A stretch of DNA of 14,361 nt, taken from contig CAXSCR010000081.1 of NCBI GenBank assembly GCA_964235605.1, positions 1-14,361 of the forward strand, read 5' to 3'. A program made the position numbers and the translations under genes. This DNA is from DATCRE01 sp964235605. GTDB lineage: Bacteria; Bacteroidota; Bacteroidia; Cytophagales; Cyclobacteriaceae. How positions within the stretch are numbered: the first letter of the stretch is position 1; each line of letters begins with the position of its first letter. Positions 7,440 through 14,361 of the stretch are shown here, in pieces. The notes below the pieces were generated by a model. It did no database searches. It worked only from the letters and a program-made list of their open reading frames with translations, and had not been told where the DNA came from.

Positions 7440-7977
7440 TTTGAATAACGATTACTTCGGCAGTGGCTAATTTCTTTAGTAGCAAAATATCTTTTAGATG
7501 TGGGTTCCAATAGAATAGCAATACGTCAATGGGTCGCCATAAAAGTACCCAGCTAAAAATTTCAAGGCTATTTGCTAACGCGGTTAGAACGCGATTCTCT
7601 TTACTTATAAACATGGGCACAACACCTTGAAAAATCATCACAGCTCCAAGGCTAAGAGCCAGTAGCATCCAAGTACGCTTTTTAAACCGTTCAAAATCTT
7701 TTTCTCTTACTAACTTTTTCTCTGTGAAATGCCTTCGAATAGAATAAATCAAAGGCTCGGCATATTGCTTATCAACTTCTGTTGAACATTTGAACTTATA
7801 AAAAATAGCGGAATACCGCTTTGCAGATGAGGCCGAATCCATTATATATTGATCTAACTCATGACTGATCTGGCGCATATATATAGGCGCAGGATCATGT
7901 CCATTAAAATAGCTATCTATAGTCTGCCTATCCAACGTTAAAAATATGCTTACAGACTTTGAAACAGGCTCACCCAT
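7429..7977 (-). CDS. Membrane protein of a conserved unnamed family, FNxxDPxP and WRPxD motifs
   Basis: A 182-residue protein with a soluble N-terminal part of about 100 residues, two transmembrane helices (about 103-123 and 131-148, both ends probably cytoplasmic) and a short C-terminal tail. Near the start it has SYFNGHDPAPIYMRQI. Just before the first helix it has a strongly basic stretch (EKKLVREKDFERFKKR). After the second helix it has WRPIDVLLFYWNPHLKD followed by LLLKKLATAEVIV. I recall the same arrangement, FNxxDPxP near the N-terminus and WxPxE/D...W-P after the second helix, in unnamed membrane proteins of many bacteria; that is pattern memory, not a search. Function unknown. It sits 18 bases after the 63-residue membrane protein and overlaps the barrel gene by 11 bases, so it belongs to the operon. 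Confidence 0.8.
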   Translation of the reverse strand: MGEPVSKSVSIFLTLDRQTIDSYFNGHDPAPIYMRQISHELDQYIMDSASSAKRYSAIFYKFKCSTEVDKQYAEPLIYSIRRHFTEKKLVREKDFERFKKRTWMLLALSLGAVMIFQGVVPMFISKENRVLTALANSLEIFSWVLLWRPIDVLLFYWNPHLKDILLLKKLATAEVIVIQNEK

Positions 7978-7995
7978 TTGATTGCGATTTGTTCA

Positions 7996-8187
7996 TTATT
8001 GTTGCACGTAACCTATTCCACAAACAATTGCCAATATTGCCTGCAATTGAGAAACACTTAAAATAAGGTAATGCATTTGTGTTGGTGCATGTAAACTCAA
8101 CACCTTACTTCGTACAAAACATGGGAGAATTAAAACGAAAATCATGATTAACAATACGCTTTCACAGGGGCTAAGAAATTGTATCAT
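7996..8187 (-). CDS. Small membrane protein, 63 residues
   Basis: A short hydrophobic protein with two probable membrane helices: residues about 9-25 (VLLIMIFVLILPCFVR) and about 40-58 (YLILSVSQLQAILAIVCG), separated by a short loop with RSK and HAPTQ. There is no signal peptidase site. I do not recognise the family. Support for it being real is positional: its ATG overlaps the TGA of the Hpt gene as ATGA, the next gene begins 18 bases after its stop, and no other frame in that stretch makes a better protein. It may be an accessory subunit of the following two-helix membrane protein, which is inference. Confidence 0.65.
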   Translation of the reverse strand: MIQFLSPCESVLLIMIFVLILPCFVRSKVLSLHAPTQMHYLILSVSQLQAILAIVCGIGYVQQ

Positions 8188-8537
8188 TTTAACTCTTCTT
8201 CTAAACCCTTAATAAGATATTCGCAGAGACTATTAAATAAAACAATTGCATCTGCTTTCTTGGCATCTTCTATTGGATTCTTTAGTAGTTCGATCGTATC
8301 AACTAAATCTTTATCATTTAGAATGCTGATAGTTGGCTTCACCTTATGACAAGCCTCTTTAAAAGCATCCATGTTATTTACCTTTACAGATTTATTTAAG
8401 GACTCATGCAATTCCTTCACGTTATCGATCATCAGTACAATCAATTCGTTTTTAAATTCCTCATCACCATCCGTATGGAGATCAAAATCAACAGACAAAG
8501 GCTTGTTAATGACTGATTTTTGGCTTGAGGTGCTCAT
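8184..8537 (-). CDS. Hpt histidine phosphotransfer protein
   Basis: A 117-residue acidic, all-helical, soluble protein. The central helix reads EACHKVKPTISIL, where H64 would be the phosphorylated His and K67 matches the conserved Lys three residues later in Hpt domains (HxxKG in the classic form, HKxKP in many Bacteroidota members). It is a stand-alone Hpt domain with a disordered N-terminus (Ser/Lys, about 1-13). Such proteins carry phosphate between receiver domains, and the likely partners are the two receivers of the kinase-like protein encoded four genes downstream. It is first in the five-gene operon and probably translationally coupled to the next gene through ATGA. Because the kinase lacks its own phospho-His, this is the only His phospho-acceptor encoded in the operon. 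The upstream region (8538 onward) contains no clear TAnnTTTG box. Confidence 0.8.
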   Translation of the reverse strand: MSTSSQKSVINKPLSVDFDLHTDGDEEFKNELIVLMIDNVKELHESLNKSVKVNNMDAFKEACHKVKPTISILNDKDLVDTIELLKNPIEDAKKADAIVLFNSLCEYLIKGLEEELK

Positions 8538-9225
8538 ATGTTTAGTGTTTAGTGAATTTATTTTTAGTTATTTCTTATTTTAATTCCATTGTTCTAATCA
8601 GCGTTCAATTCTATCTGGTGGTTAACTGTTATAAAGTTGCATTCTTTTCATATACGGTAAATCAGGAAAAATATGATTTATAAAAAAACTAGTTTCTAAG
8701 GATAAATACGCAAAGAAGAACCAGCAAAGACTATGCATGTAAGCATTTCGAATAAAATGTATGTTAATGTAATCGGTTTTATAGGGGATTACCCTGATTT
8801 CTATAAGTGTAAATCTGAGGTACCAATGGAATCTTTTTTCTGTTCATTAAATGCTATACTAGATTTATACTATCAATTGTCCGATGCCAATGAAACGCGG
8901 ATGCCTCGGCAGTAAAATTTTAGCAGTAGTATAATAGATGATTTACAAATCAAGTAACGCTAAGTTTCATTCTGTAAGATATATTAGATATTACCGGGCC
9001 CAGTTATACGATGTTATTAAATATTCTTGACCATTGTTGTGCGACTAAAGAAGATCGCGTTAATCACATCCAACAATTCATTATTCTACTTTTTTTTCCC
9101 ATGCTTAATTAAAGCTTTATCGGGCACAACTTTTTATAACTATTTAATTAATTAGATACGCTGCATTATTTCTACCGCTAGGATTTAAGGCACATTCATC
9201 ATATTCATTTAAAAAGAATGAGAAA
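8538..9225. other. 688-bp divergent gap with one doubtful small ORF
   Basis: This gap separates the signalling operon (left, minus) from the transducer/oxidoreductase pair (right, plus) and must hold both promoters. I find no full TAnnTTTG box on either strand. An inverted repeat ATTGTTG (9033-9039)/CAACAAT (9071-9077) has a 31-base loop and is weak. There is no tRNA and no mobile element end. The only ORF of note is 8733-8915 on the plus strand, listed separately. Confidence 0.5.
8733..8915 (+). CDS. Doubtful 60-codon ORF
   Basis: An open frame starting MHVSISNKMYVNVIGFIGD, with no signal peptide, membrane helix or motif that I recognise. Residues 34-47 (FFCSLNAILDLYYQ) could form one amphipathic helix. 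It stands alone in a long gap, with no overlap or coupling to a neighbour and no visible promoter or terminator. In AT-rich DNA a frame of this length can arise by chance. An inner start at Met9 is also possible. Confidence 0.2.
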   Translation: MHVSISNKMYVNVIGFIGDYPDFYKCKSEVPMESFFCSLNAILDLYYQLSDANETRMPRQ

Positions 9226-9603
9226 ATGAAAACACATGTCATTGGAAAAAAAGTTTGGGCGATTTCAGAAGGATATATTCCATCTAAAAGCACTGGCCCA
9301 GCACCGCAGATGACGTCTCATGAAACAGTTTGTATTTTGAATACGACCAGTAAGCCTGCAGATGTTCAACTCTATATTTATTTTACAGACCGTGACCCTG
9401 TAGGCCCTTATAATTTTGTTGTTCCGGCCTTACGCACATCCCATATCAGATTTAATGACCTTCAAGATCCAGAAACGGTGCCGCGAGATACTGATTATGC
9501 TTTTGTTGTTTGTTCATCGGTCCCCATTGTAGTTCAGCATACAAGACTAGATTCTCGCCAGGCGGAAAATGCGTTGCTATCCACCATTGCTTATGCGGGG
9601 TAA
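9226..9603 (+). CDS. Sensory rhodopsin transducer (ASRT) family protein
   Basis: This 125-residue soluble protein matches the Anabaena sensory rhodopsin transducer family nearly end to end. It shows WAISEGYIP (11-19), SHETVCILNT (31-40), a DPVGPY turn (57-62), RFNDL (75-79), PRDTDYA (86-92) and the family signature VQHTRLDSRQAENALLST (103-120). In Anabaena the protein is a tetramer of beta-sandwich subunits that binds the sensory rhodopsin and passes on the light signal. Many homologues occur in bacteria without a rhodopsin and have been discussed as small-molecule or sugar-binding proteins. No rhodopsin gene is present here, so a light role is not supported. The start ATG follows an A-rich leader without Shine-Dalgarno. 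The oxidoreductase gene follows 67 bases later in the same direction, and the two are probably one transcript. Confidence 0.95.
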   Translation: MKTHVIGKKVWAISEGYIPSKSTGPAPQMTSHETVCILNTTSKPADVQLYIYFTDRDPVGPYNFVVPALRTSHIRFNDLQDPETVPRDTDYAFVVCSSVPIVVQHTRLDSRQAENALLSTIAYAG

Positions 9604-9670
9604 CGTCAATTAAAGTTTATACCATAGATCATCATAATACCATTTCAGGACCTTAGTAAACAATATAGTT

Positions 9671-10669
9671 ATGGCAGTTATCGGATATCATGCATCACAC
9701 GAACAGTTTACCCCTTCCGACCTTATACAATGGGCAATACTTGCTGAAAAGTGTGGATTCGGGGCAATAAATTCATCAGATCATTTCCATCCATGGAGTA
9801 AACGGCAAGGCCAAAGTGGATTTTCATTTGCTTGGCTAGGCGCTGCGATGCAAGCCACAAGCTTACCATTTGGTGTAGTTTGCTCACCAGGTCAGCGTTA
9901 TCATCCTGCTATCGTTGCTCAAGCAACTGCTACGTTGGCTGAAATGTTTCCAACTCGATTTTGGATTTCGTTGGGGAGTGGAGAAGCGTTGAACGAGAAT
10001 ATTACCGGCGACAAGTGGTTAAGTAAGTCTGATCGTAACGAACGGCTTTTCGAAAGTGTCGAAATCATTAGGCGATTATTAAAGGGAGAGACCGTATCAC
10101 ACAGAGGAAAGGTTAATGTTGAAGAAGCCAAGTTATATACGCTACCAAAGCAAGTACCATTATTAATTGGTGCGGCGGTTACAAAGAAAACTGCAGCGTG
10201 GATGGGTAATTGGGCCGATGGGTTAATAACAATTCATCGACCTTTAGAAGAGTTAAAAGAGGTTGTATATGCTTTTCGTGATAATGGGGGTAATAAAAAG
10301 CCAATGTATTTAAAAGTGCAATTATCTTATGCACATAATGAGGAAGAAGCTTTACAGGGCGCTTATGACCAATGGAGAACAAATATTTTACCAAGCGAAA
10401 TTCTAGATGGTCTATCGCAAGTTAAGCAATTTGATGCGGCCTCAGAATTTATAAAGCCTGAAGATTTAAAGAATATGGTACACATCTCAAATGACCCAGA
10501 ACAATATATCGATTTAATACAATCTTATATAGAGCTTGGCTTCGAAAAAATAATTTTACACAATGTAAACCGTAATCAGGAATTGTTTATCAAAGATTTT
10601 GGCGAAAAGGTTCTGCCTAATATAAACAAAGAAATTACTCAAGTAAATACATTATCGAACCTAAGCTAG
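9671..10669 (+). CDS. LLM-class flavin-dependent oxidoreductase (TIGR03885-like, non-F420)
   Basis: A 332-residue cytoplasmic TIM-barrel enzyme of the luciferase-like monooxygenase superfamily. It starts with a beta strand carrying GYHASHEQF and has SDHFHPW (36-42), RYHPAIVAQATATLAE (76-91), FWISLGSGEALNE (97-109), RNERLFESVEIIRRLLKGE (122-140) and GAAVTKKTAAWMGNWADGL (167-185). These are arranged as in the F420-dependent glucose-6-phosphate dehydrogenase-like branch. It most resembles the group called probable non-F420 flavinoid oxidoreductase (TIGR03885), thought to use FMN and found in organisms without coenzyme F420. Substrate unknown. It lies 67 bases after the transducer-family gene, and a shared transcript is likely. 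No strong terminator follows; a 7-bp hairpin at 10764-10789 lacks a T-tract. Confidence 0.9.
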   Translation: MAVIGYHASHEQFTPSDLIQWAILAEKCGFGAINSSDHFHPWSKRQGQSGFSFAWLGAAMQATSLPFGVVCSPGQRYHPAIVAQATATLAEMFPTRFWISLGSGEALNENITGDKWLSKSDRNERLFESVEIIRRLLKGETVSHRGKVNVEEAKLYTLPKQVPLLIGAAVTKKTAAWMGNWADGLITIHRPLEELKEVVYAFRDNGGNKKPMYLKVQLSYAHNEEEALQGAYDQWRTNILPSEILDGLSQVKQFDAASEFIKPEDLKNMVHISNDPEQYIDLIQSYIELGFEKIILHNVNRNQELFIKDFGEKVLPNINKEITQVNTLSNLS

Positions 10670-10979
10670 ATACTTTGTATATTATGCTAGCGTTATCCGT
10701 TATCTTAATGTAATTAAGCATTGATGTTATTATTGCGTCAATAAGCTTTTTCTGTTGGCACTACCGAAAATAGTCTAAGTATTTTTCGGGTTTACAGGTG
10801 TAGTATTTTGACTTATTAAAACGTCTTACTAAGATTGACCATGTTTTTGAATCGACACATTAGTCTTTTCATTGCAGTATAGGCTTCACTTTTTTGGAGA
10901 CATAGCCCCATTAATATTTGCTTCTATAATATATGCCTCTATCCAGCATGTGGCTATTGTTTATAAATAATCTAATCAT
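10670..10979 (+). other. 310-bp gap with a weak hairpin and a possible promoter
   Basis: CCGAAAA (10764-10770) and TTTTCGG (10783-10789) form a 7-bp stem with a 12-base loop, about 95 bases after the oxidoreductase stop. No U-run follows, so it is at best a weak terminator. Otherwise I see no gene here. Confidence 0.4.
10890..10920 (+). promoter_or_regulatory. Possible Bacteroidota-type promoter of the sugar dehydrogenase gene
   Basis: TTTTTTG ending at 10896 could be the -33 element and AATATTTG at 10913-10920 the -7 element (one base from TAnnTTTG), with 16 bases between them, slightly short of the usual spacing. The start codon lies 60 bases downstream. In such AT-rich DNA this can be chance. 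Confidence 0.25.
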
Positions 10980-13900
10980 ATGAATTTCTGTTTATCTAAT
11001 ATTGAAAATACCAAAAGACCCTCTTTCATCTTCTTTAGTTGCTTATTACTTCTACTACTCATATTTACGAGTGTAGAAGTACTAAGTCAAACATTCCCGT
11101 CTGGCTTTAGCCGTGTGCAGGTCACAGCTGGTTTAAGTAGTCCAACGGCTATGGTGCAAGCGCCTGATGGGCGTTTCTTCATTACGCTACAAGGTGGCGC
11201 ATTAAAAGTTGTTAAGGATGGAAACCTCTTAACAACATCTGCTATTACACTAACGGTTGATAGCAATGGCGAACGTGGACTTATCGGGATAGTGCTTGAT
11301 CCTGATTTTAGTACTAATCATTTTGTCTATCTGTATTACACAATCCGCACCGCTCCTATTCATAACCGAATAAGTCGATTTACTTTTGATGGAGATGTAA
11401 TCGTAGCGGGCAGTGAAGTGATAGTTCTTGATCTAAATAACTTAAGCACAGCAACAAATCACAACGGGGGCTCAATGGCTTTTGGTATAGATGGAAAACT
11501 GTATGTAGCCGTAGGTGAAAATGCAAACGGAAGTAATGCACAGACGCTCGATAATTATTTAGGAAAAATTTTAAGAATCAATTCTGATGCAAGTGTTCCT
11601 TCTGGAAATCCGTTTAGTGGAAATGCATCAAAAGATCGAATCTGGGCTTATGGTTTAAGAAATCCTTACACAATTACCTTTCAACCTGGTACTACAAAAT
11701 TATTTGTTAACGATGTGGGTCAAAATACGTGGGAAGAAATTGATGACGCAACATCTGGTGGTTTGAATTTTGGGTGGCCAAATGCAGAAGGAACGTGTAC
11801 AAGTAGTTGTACAGGATATACAAATCCTGTGTATAGTTATGGGCATGGAACAGGAGACGGAAAAGGCTGTGCAATTACCGGAGGTACATTCTTCACGCCT
11901 TCAGCGACTAATTACCCTTCTACTTATTCAGGTAAATATTTCATTATGGATTACTGTAATAACTGGATTAATTATATTGATCCTGCGAGTCCGGCAACAC
12001 GAAATGCTTTTGGAACAAATATCGGCGGTAGCTCTTTAAGTTTAATTACCGGAAATGACGGCAAACTATATTATCTAAGCAGAACCAATTCAGCACTATA
12101 TAGAATTAATTACACAGCTACAGGTGCTACAACTATAACATCACAGCCACAAAACATTACTGTCACGGCAGGTTCATCGGCTACGTTTACGGTTACGGCT
12201 ACCGGTACTGCTCCATTAAGTTATCAATGGAGAAAAAATGGAACTAACATTTCTGGTGCTACGGCTTCTTCTTATACCATCACTAATGTTCAGCCTGCAG
12301 ATGCTGCAACGTATAGCGTTGTTGTAGGTAACAGTGCGGGAAGTTTTACGAGCAACAATGCTACGTTAACTGTTTCAGGTAATGTCAATCCGGTTGCCTC
12401 AATAACTTCACCTGCTAATAATTCAACCTACAGAGGTGGAAGTATTATCAACTTTACAGGTACGGGTATTGATGCGGAAGATGGTAATCTCCCTGCCAGT
12501 GCTTTTAATTGGTCTGTTATATTTCACCATGATACACATATACATCCCGGACCGTCTGTAACCGTTGCGTCTGCAGGTACTACCGGCTCTTTCACGGTTC
12601 CGACTTTGGGTGAGACAGCAGCCAATGTATGGTATGAATTAGTACTTACAGTTACCGATAGCAATGGAAGTACGCATACTACATCTATTAGAATTAATCC
12701 TGTAACATCTACACTAACATTAGCATCAAGTCCATCTGGCTTACAAGTTAAATTAGATGATCAACCTGTTACTACGCCTTACACGGCAACAGCCGTTTCC
12801 GGTCTGGTAAGAACACTTGACGTTGTTACGCCACAAACTCTTAATGGATCAACGTATGTTTTTAGCCATTGGGCTAATACAACTATGCAACGTCAAGACA
12901 TAACCGTTTCTGATAATGCCACCACGTATACAGCTGTGTTCTACCGCAGTGCTGAAAACCCGACTACCACAACTGCTGGATTAGATTATTCATATTATGA
13001 AGGGAACTGGACGTTGCTACCTGATTTCAATTTGCTAACGGCGGCAGAAACTGGTAACGTATCAACCTTTGATCTAACACCGCGTAATAGAAATGATCAA
13101 TTTGCATTTAAGTACAAGGGATATATAACCATTTCTACGGATGGTAACTACACATTTTATGCTTCTTCGGACGATGGAAGTCAGTTATATATCGGAAGTA
13201 CTTTGGTTGTGGATAATGATGGATTGCATGGAACTAGCGAGAAGTCAGGAAGTATAAATTTGAAAGCTGGTAAGCATGCTATTACGGTAACTTTCTTTGA
13301 GCAAACTGGCGGTGAAGTACTAACTGTAAGTTATGCTGGTCCTAGTATTACTAAACAAATTATTCCTTCAACGATCTTATCAAGACCAGGCACTGCTGCG
13401 GTATCATTGTCTTTAGAAGCTGAAGATGCAGTGAAGTCTGGTGCTATAAATGCAACGAATCAGCCAGGATATACAGGAACAGGTTTCGTAGATTATGTTA
13501 ATTCTTCTGCAGACTATATTGAATGGACTGCCAATGTTCCTGCTACTGGTAGCTATGCACTTTCATTTAGATATGCCCTTGGTATTGGTACTTACAGACC
13601 ATTAGAAATTAAAGTTAATGGTGCTAGCATAGCGGCAAGCCTTGCATTTCCAAATACAACCACCTGGAATAATTGGACTTATGTTAATATCAATGCCAAT
13701 CTGCTTGCAGGCGATAATAAAATTCGTGCAACAGCTATAAATGCGAGTGGTCCTAATATTGATCATTTAAAAATTACTAAAGCATCTGCTGCTCGGAGTA
13801 GTCTAGCAGTTGAAATAACGGGCGATGAAGACCAAGCAGGGGTAAATATTTTTCCGATACCGGCTTTTGATATAGTGCAAATTAAGTCTAAAGAAAAGCT

Positions 13901-14072
13901 TGAATTGTTAGAAGTTTTGGGTGTAAATGGCGCTAAACTAAATATAAAGAATACGCAAAAAAACGAAACGGAAATAGAAGTGAATGTATCTCTTTTGAAT
14001 GAAGGGTTATACTTGGTGACATTAAAGTCAGGGGTCAATTATGTAACGATGAAGTTATTGATCAAACGTTAG
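10980..14072 (+). CDS. Secreted modular PQQ-dependent sugar dehydrogenase with PA14, CBM6 and T9SS domains
   Basis: This 1030-residue exported protein has a signal peptide (hydrophobic 16-30, cleavage near VLSQ at 36). It is followed by a glucose/sorbosone dehydrogenase beta-propeller (about 40-380). The propeller shows H161 in TNHNGG, matching the catalytic His of soluble PQQ glucose dehydrogenase, GLRNP with R227, NDVGQNTWEEID (244-255) and NFGWPNAEG (263-271). Next come an Ig-like domain (about 384-466, with SYQWRKNG), a PKD-like domain (about 468-573, with FHHDTHIHPG), a PEGA-like module (about 577-654), a PA14 domain (about 665-797, with SSDDGSQLYI), a CBM6-type carbohydrate-binding domain (about 808-933, starting LSLEAEDA) and a type IX secretion sorting domain (about 955-1030, starting VNIFPIPA). 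It probably oxidises sugars outside the cell while anchored to polysaccharide; the substrate is not readable from sequence. No PQQ biosynthesis gene is in the window. Single-gene unit with its own terminator. Confidence 0.93.
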   Translation: MNFCLSNIENTKRPSFIFFSCLLLLLLIFTSVEVLSQTFPSGFSRVQVTAGLSSPTAMVQAPDGRFFITLQGGALKVVKDGNLLTTSAITLTVDSNGERGLIGIVLDPDFSTNHFVYLYYTIRTAPIHNRISRFTFDGDVIVAGSEVIVLDLNNLSTATNHNGGSMAFGIDGKLYVAVGENANGSNAQTLDNYLGKILRINSDASVPSGNPFSGNASKDRIWAYGLRNPYTITFQPGTTKLFVNDVGQNTWEEIDDATSGGLNFGWPNAEGTCTSSCTGYTNPVYSYGHGTGDGKGCAITGGTFFTPSATNYPSTYSGKYFIMDYCNNWINYIDPASPATRNAFGTNIGGSSLSLITGNDGKLYYLSRTNSALYRINYTATGATTITSQPQNITVTAGSSATFTVTATGTAPLSYQWRKNGTNISGATASSYTITNVQPADAATYSVVVGNSAGSFTSNNATLTVSGNVNPVASITSPANNSTYRGGSIINFTGTGIDAEDGNLPASAFNWSVIFHHDTHIHPGPSVTVASAGTTGSFTVPTLGETAANVWYELVLTVTDSNGSTHTTSIRINPVTSTLTLASSPSGLQVKLDDQPVTTPYTATAVSGLVRTLDVVTPQTLNGSTYVFSHWANTTMQRQDITVSDNATTYTAVFYRSAENPTTTTAGLDYSYYEGNWTLLPDFNLLTAAETGNVSTFDLTPRNRNDQFAFKYKGYITISTDGNYTFYASSDDGSQLYIGSTLVVDNDGLHGTSEKSGSINLKAGKHAITVTFFEQTGGEVLTVSYAGPSITKQIIPSTILSRPGTAAVSLSLEAEDAVKSGAINATNQPGYTGTGFVDYVNSSADYIEWTANVPATGSYALSFRYALGIGTYRPLEIKVNGASIAASLAFPNTTTWNNWTYVNINANLLAGDNKIRATAINASGPNIDHLKITKASAARSSLAVEITGDEDQAGVNIFPIPAFDIVQIKSKEKLELLEVLGVNGAKLNIKNTQKNETEIEVNVSLLNEGLYLVTLKSGVNYVTMKLLIKR

Positions 14073-14096
14073 TAATAATTATAATTTAGTTTCCTT

Positions 14097-14123
14097 AAAG
14101 CCAGGTTACGCCTGGCTTTTTAT
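14097..14123 (+). terminator. Intrinsic terminator of the sugar dehydrogenase gene
   Basis: AAAGCCAGG and CCTGGCTTT form a perfect 9-bp stem around the loop TTACG, followed by T's. It begins 24 bases after the stop codon. Confidence 0.9.
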
Positions 14124-14361
14124 TTGGATAGGGTATGAATTGTTGCGAAAGTTTACTGGTAGATACGGCTTTAGGATTTTTGCGTGTAGTTCGAGTTGAG
14201 TATTGCCTGGATGCAGTCACGCATTGGCAACCATTCTATATATAGTTGGGCTATGAGGGCTATTAAGGGCAATGCCATTAAGTTAGCGGATCATAGAAGA
14301 AGCAGGTTTAACCCACATTGCAGCTTTTTGGTGCTAAACGAGAAATTTGAATTTTTTTTCG

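Noticed and set aside
9033..9077. Inverted repeat ATTGTTG/CAACAAT as a possible operator or insertion-sequence end
   Set aside because: Only 7 bp with a 31-base loop, no target-site duplication and no transposase; easily chance in AT-rich DNA.
10764..10789. Hairpin CCGAAAA/TTTTCGG as terminator of the oxidoreductase gene
   Set aside because: The stem is short and no T-run follows it, so it is noted in the gap description only.
14171..14278. Minus-strand 35-codon frame starting MALPLIALIAQLY
   Set aside because: Short, overlaps the other open frame on the opposite strand, and has no context such as a neighbour, hairpin or family match.
14194..14361. Plus-strand frame open to the right edge, with ATG at 14212
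   Set aside because: About 50 codons cut off by the window edge, no recognisable motif and no visible promoter; it could be the start of a gene beyond the window but cannot be supported here.

Overview
The window looks like a chromosomal stretch from a member of the Bacteroidota, probably Chitinophagales/Cytophagales; the finer placement is inference. The DNA is AT-rich, starts lack Shine-Dalgarno sites and sit behind A/T-rich leaders, and the last gene encodes a secreted modular enzyme ending in a type IX secretion (T9SS) sorting domain. There are no rRNA or tRNA genes, insertion sequences, CRISPR arrays or phage genes.

Layout, left to right. (1) On the minus strand (97-3290), an intact tail-specific protease (Prc/Tsp, S41 family) is followed by a secreted helical protein. 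The two overlap by ATGA and are probably translationally coupled. (2) On the plus strand (3327-4423) lie an AlkD-like DNA alkylation repair protein and a 35-residue Lys/Ala protein resembling the histone H1 tail, missed by usual length cut-offs. Overlapping hairpins follow the latter, one of them a perfect 22-bp stem that probably stops transcription from both sides. (3) A 509-bp gap with no gene. (4) On the minus strand (4994-8537) is a tight five-gene set: an Hpt phosphotransfer protein, a small membrane protein, a two-helix membrane protein of a conserved unnamed type, a small outer-membrane beta-barrel-like protein, and a hybrid sensor kinase with two receiver domains. (5) A 688-bp gap holding only one doubtful 60-codon ORF. 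(6) On the plus strand (9226-10669) are a homologue of the sensory rhodopsin transducer and an FMN-type luciferase-like oxidoreductase. (7) On the plus strand (10980-14072) is a 1030-residue secreted PQQ-dependent sugar dehydrogenase carrying Ig-like, PKD-like, PEGA-like, PA14 and CBM6-type modules before the T9SS domain. It is followed by a clear terminator.

The most interesting part is the five-gene signalling operon. Its kinase has an H box reading SREIRTP instead of SHEIRTP, so the phospho-accepting His is Arg; the codon is one base from His. The kinase also has a shortened, motif-less ATP lid and a four-residue insertion after the dimerisation helix, while the second receiver and the separate Hpt protein keep their key residues. 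This suggests a pseudokinase scaffold or phosphatase-type relay whose phosphate enters from elsewhere, encoded with an envelope module (outer-membrane barrel plus two inner-membrane proteins). No DNA-binding response regulator is encoded in the set.

Other points of interest are the miniature H1-like protein next to three copies of a TCRTGATAA motif, the rhodopsin transducer homologue with no rhodopsin in the window, and a His cluster in the PKD-like module of the sugar dehydrogenase.
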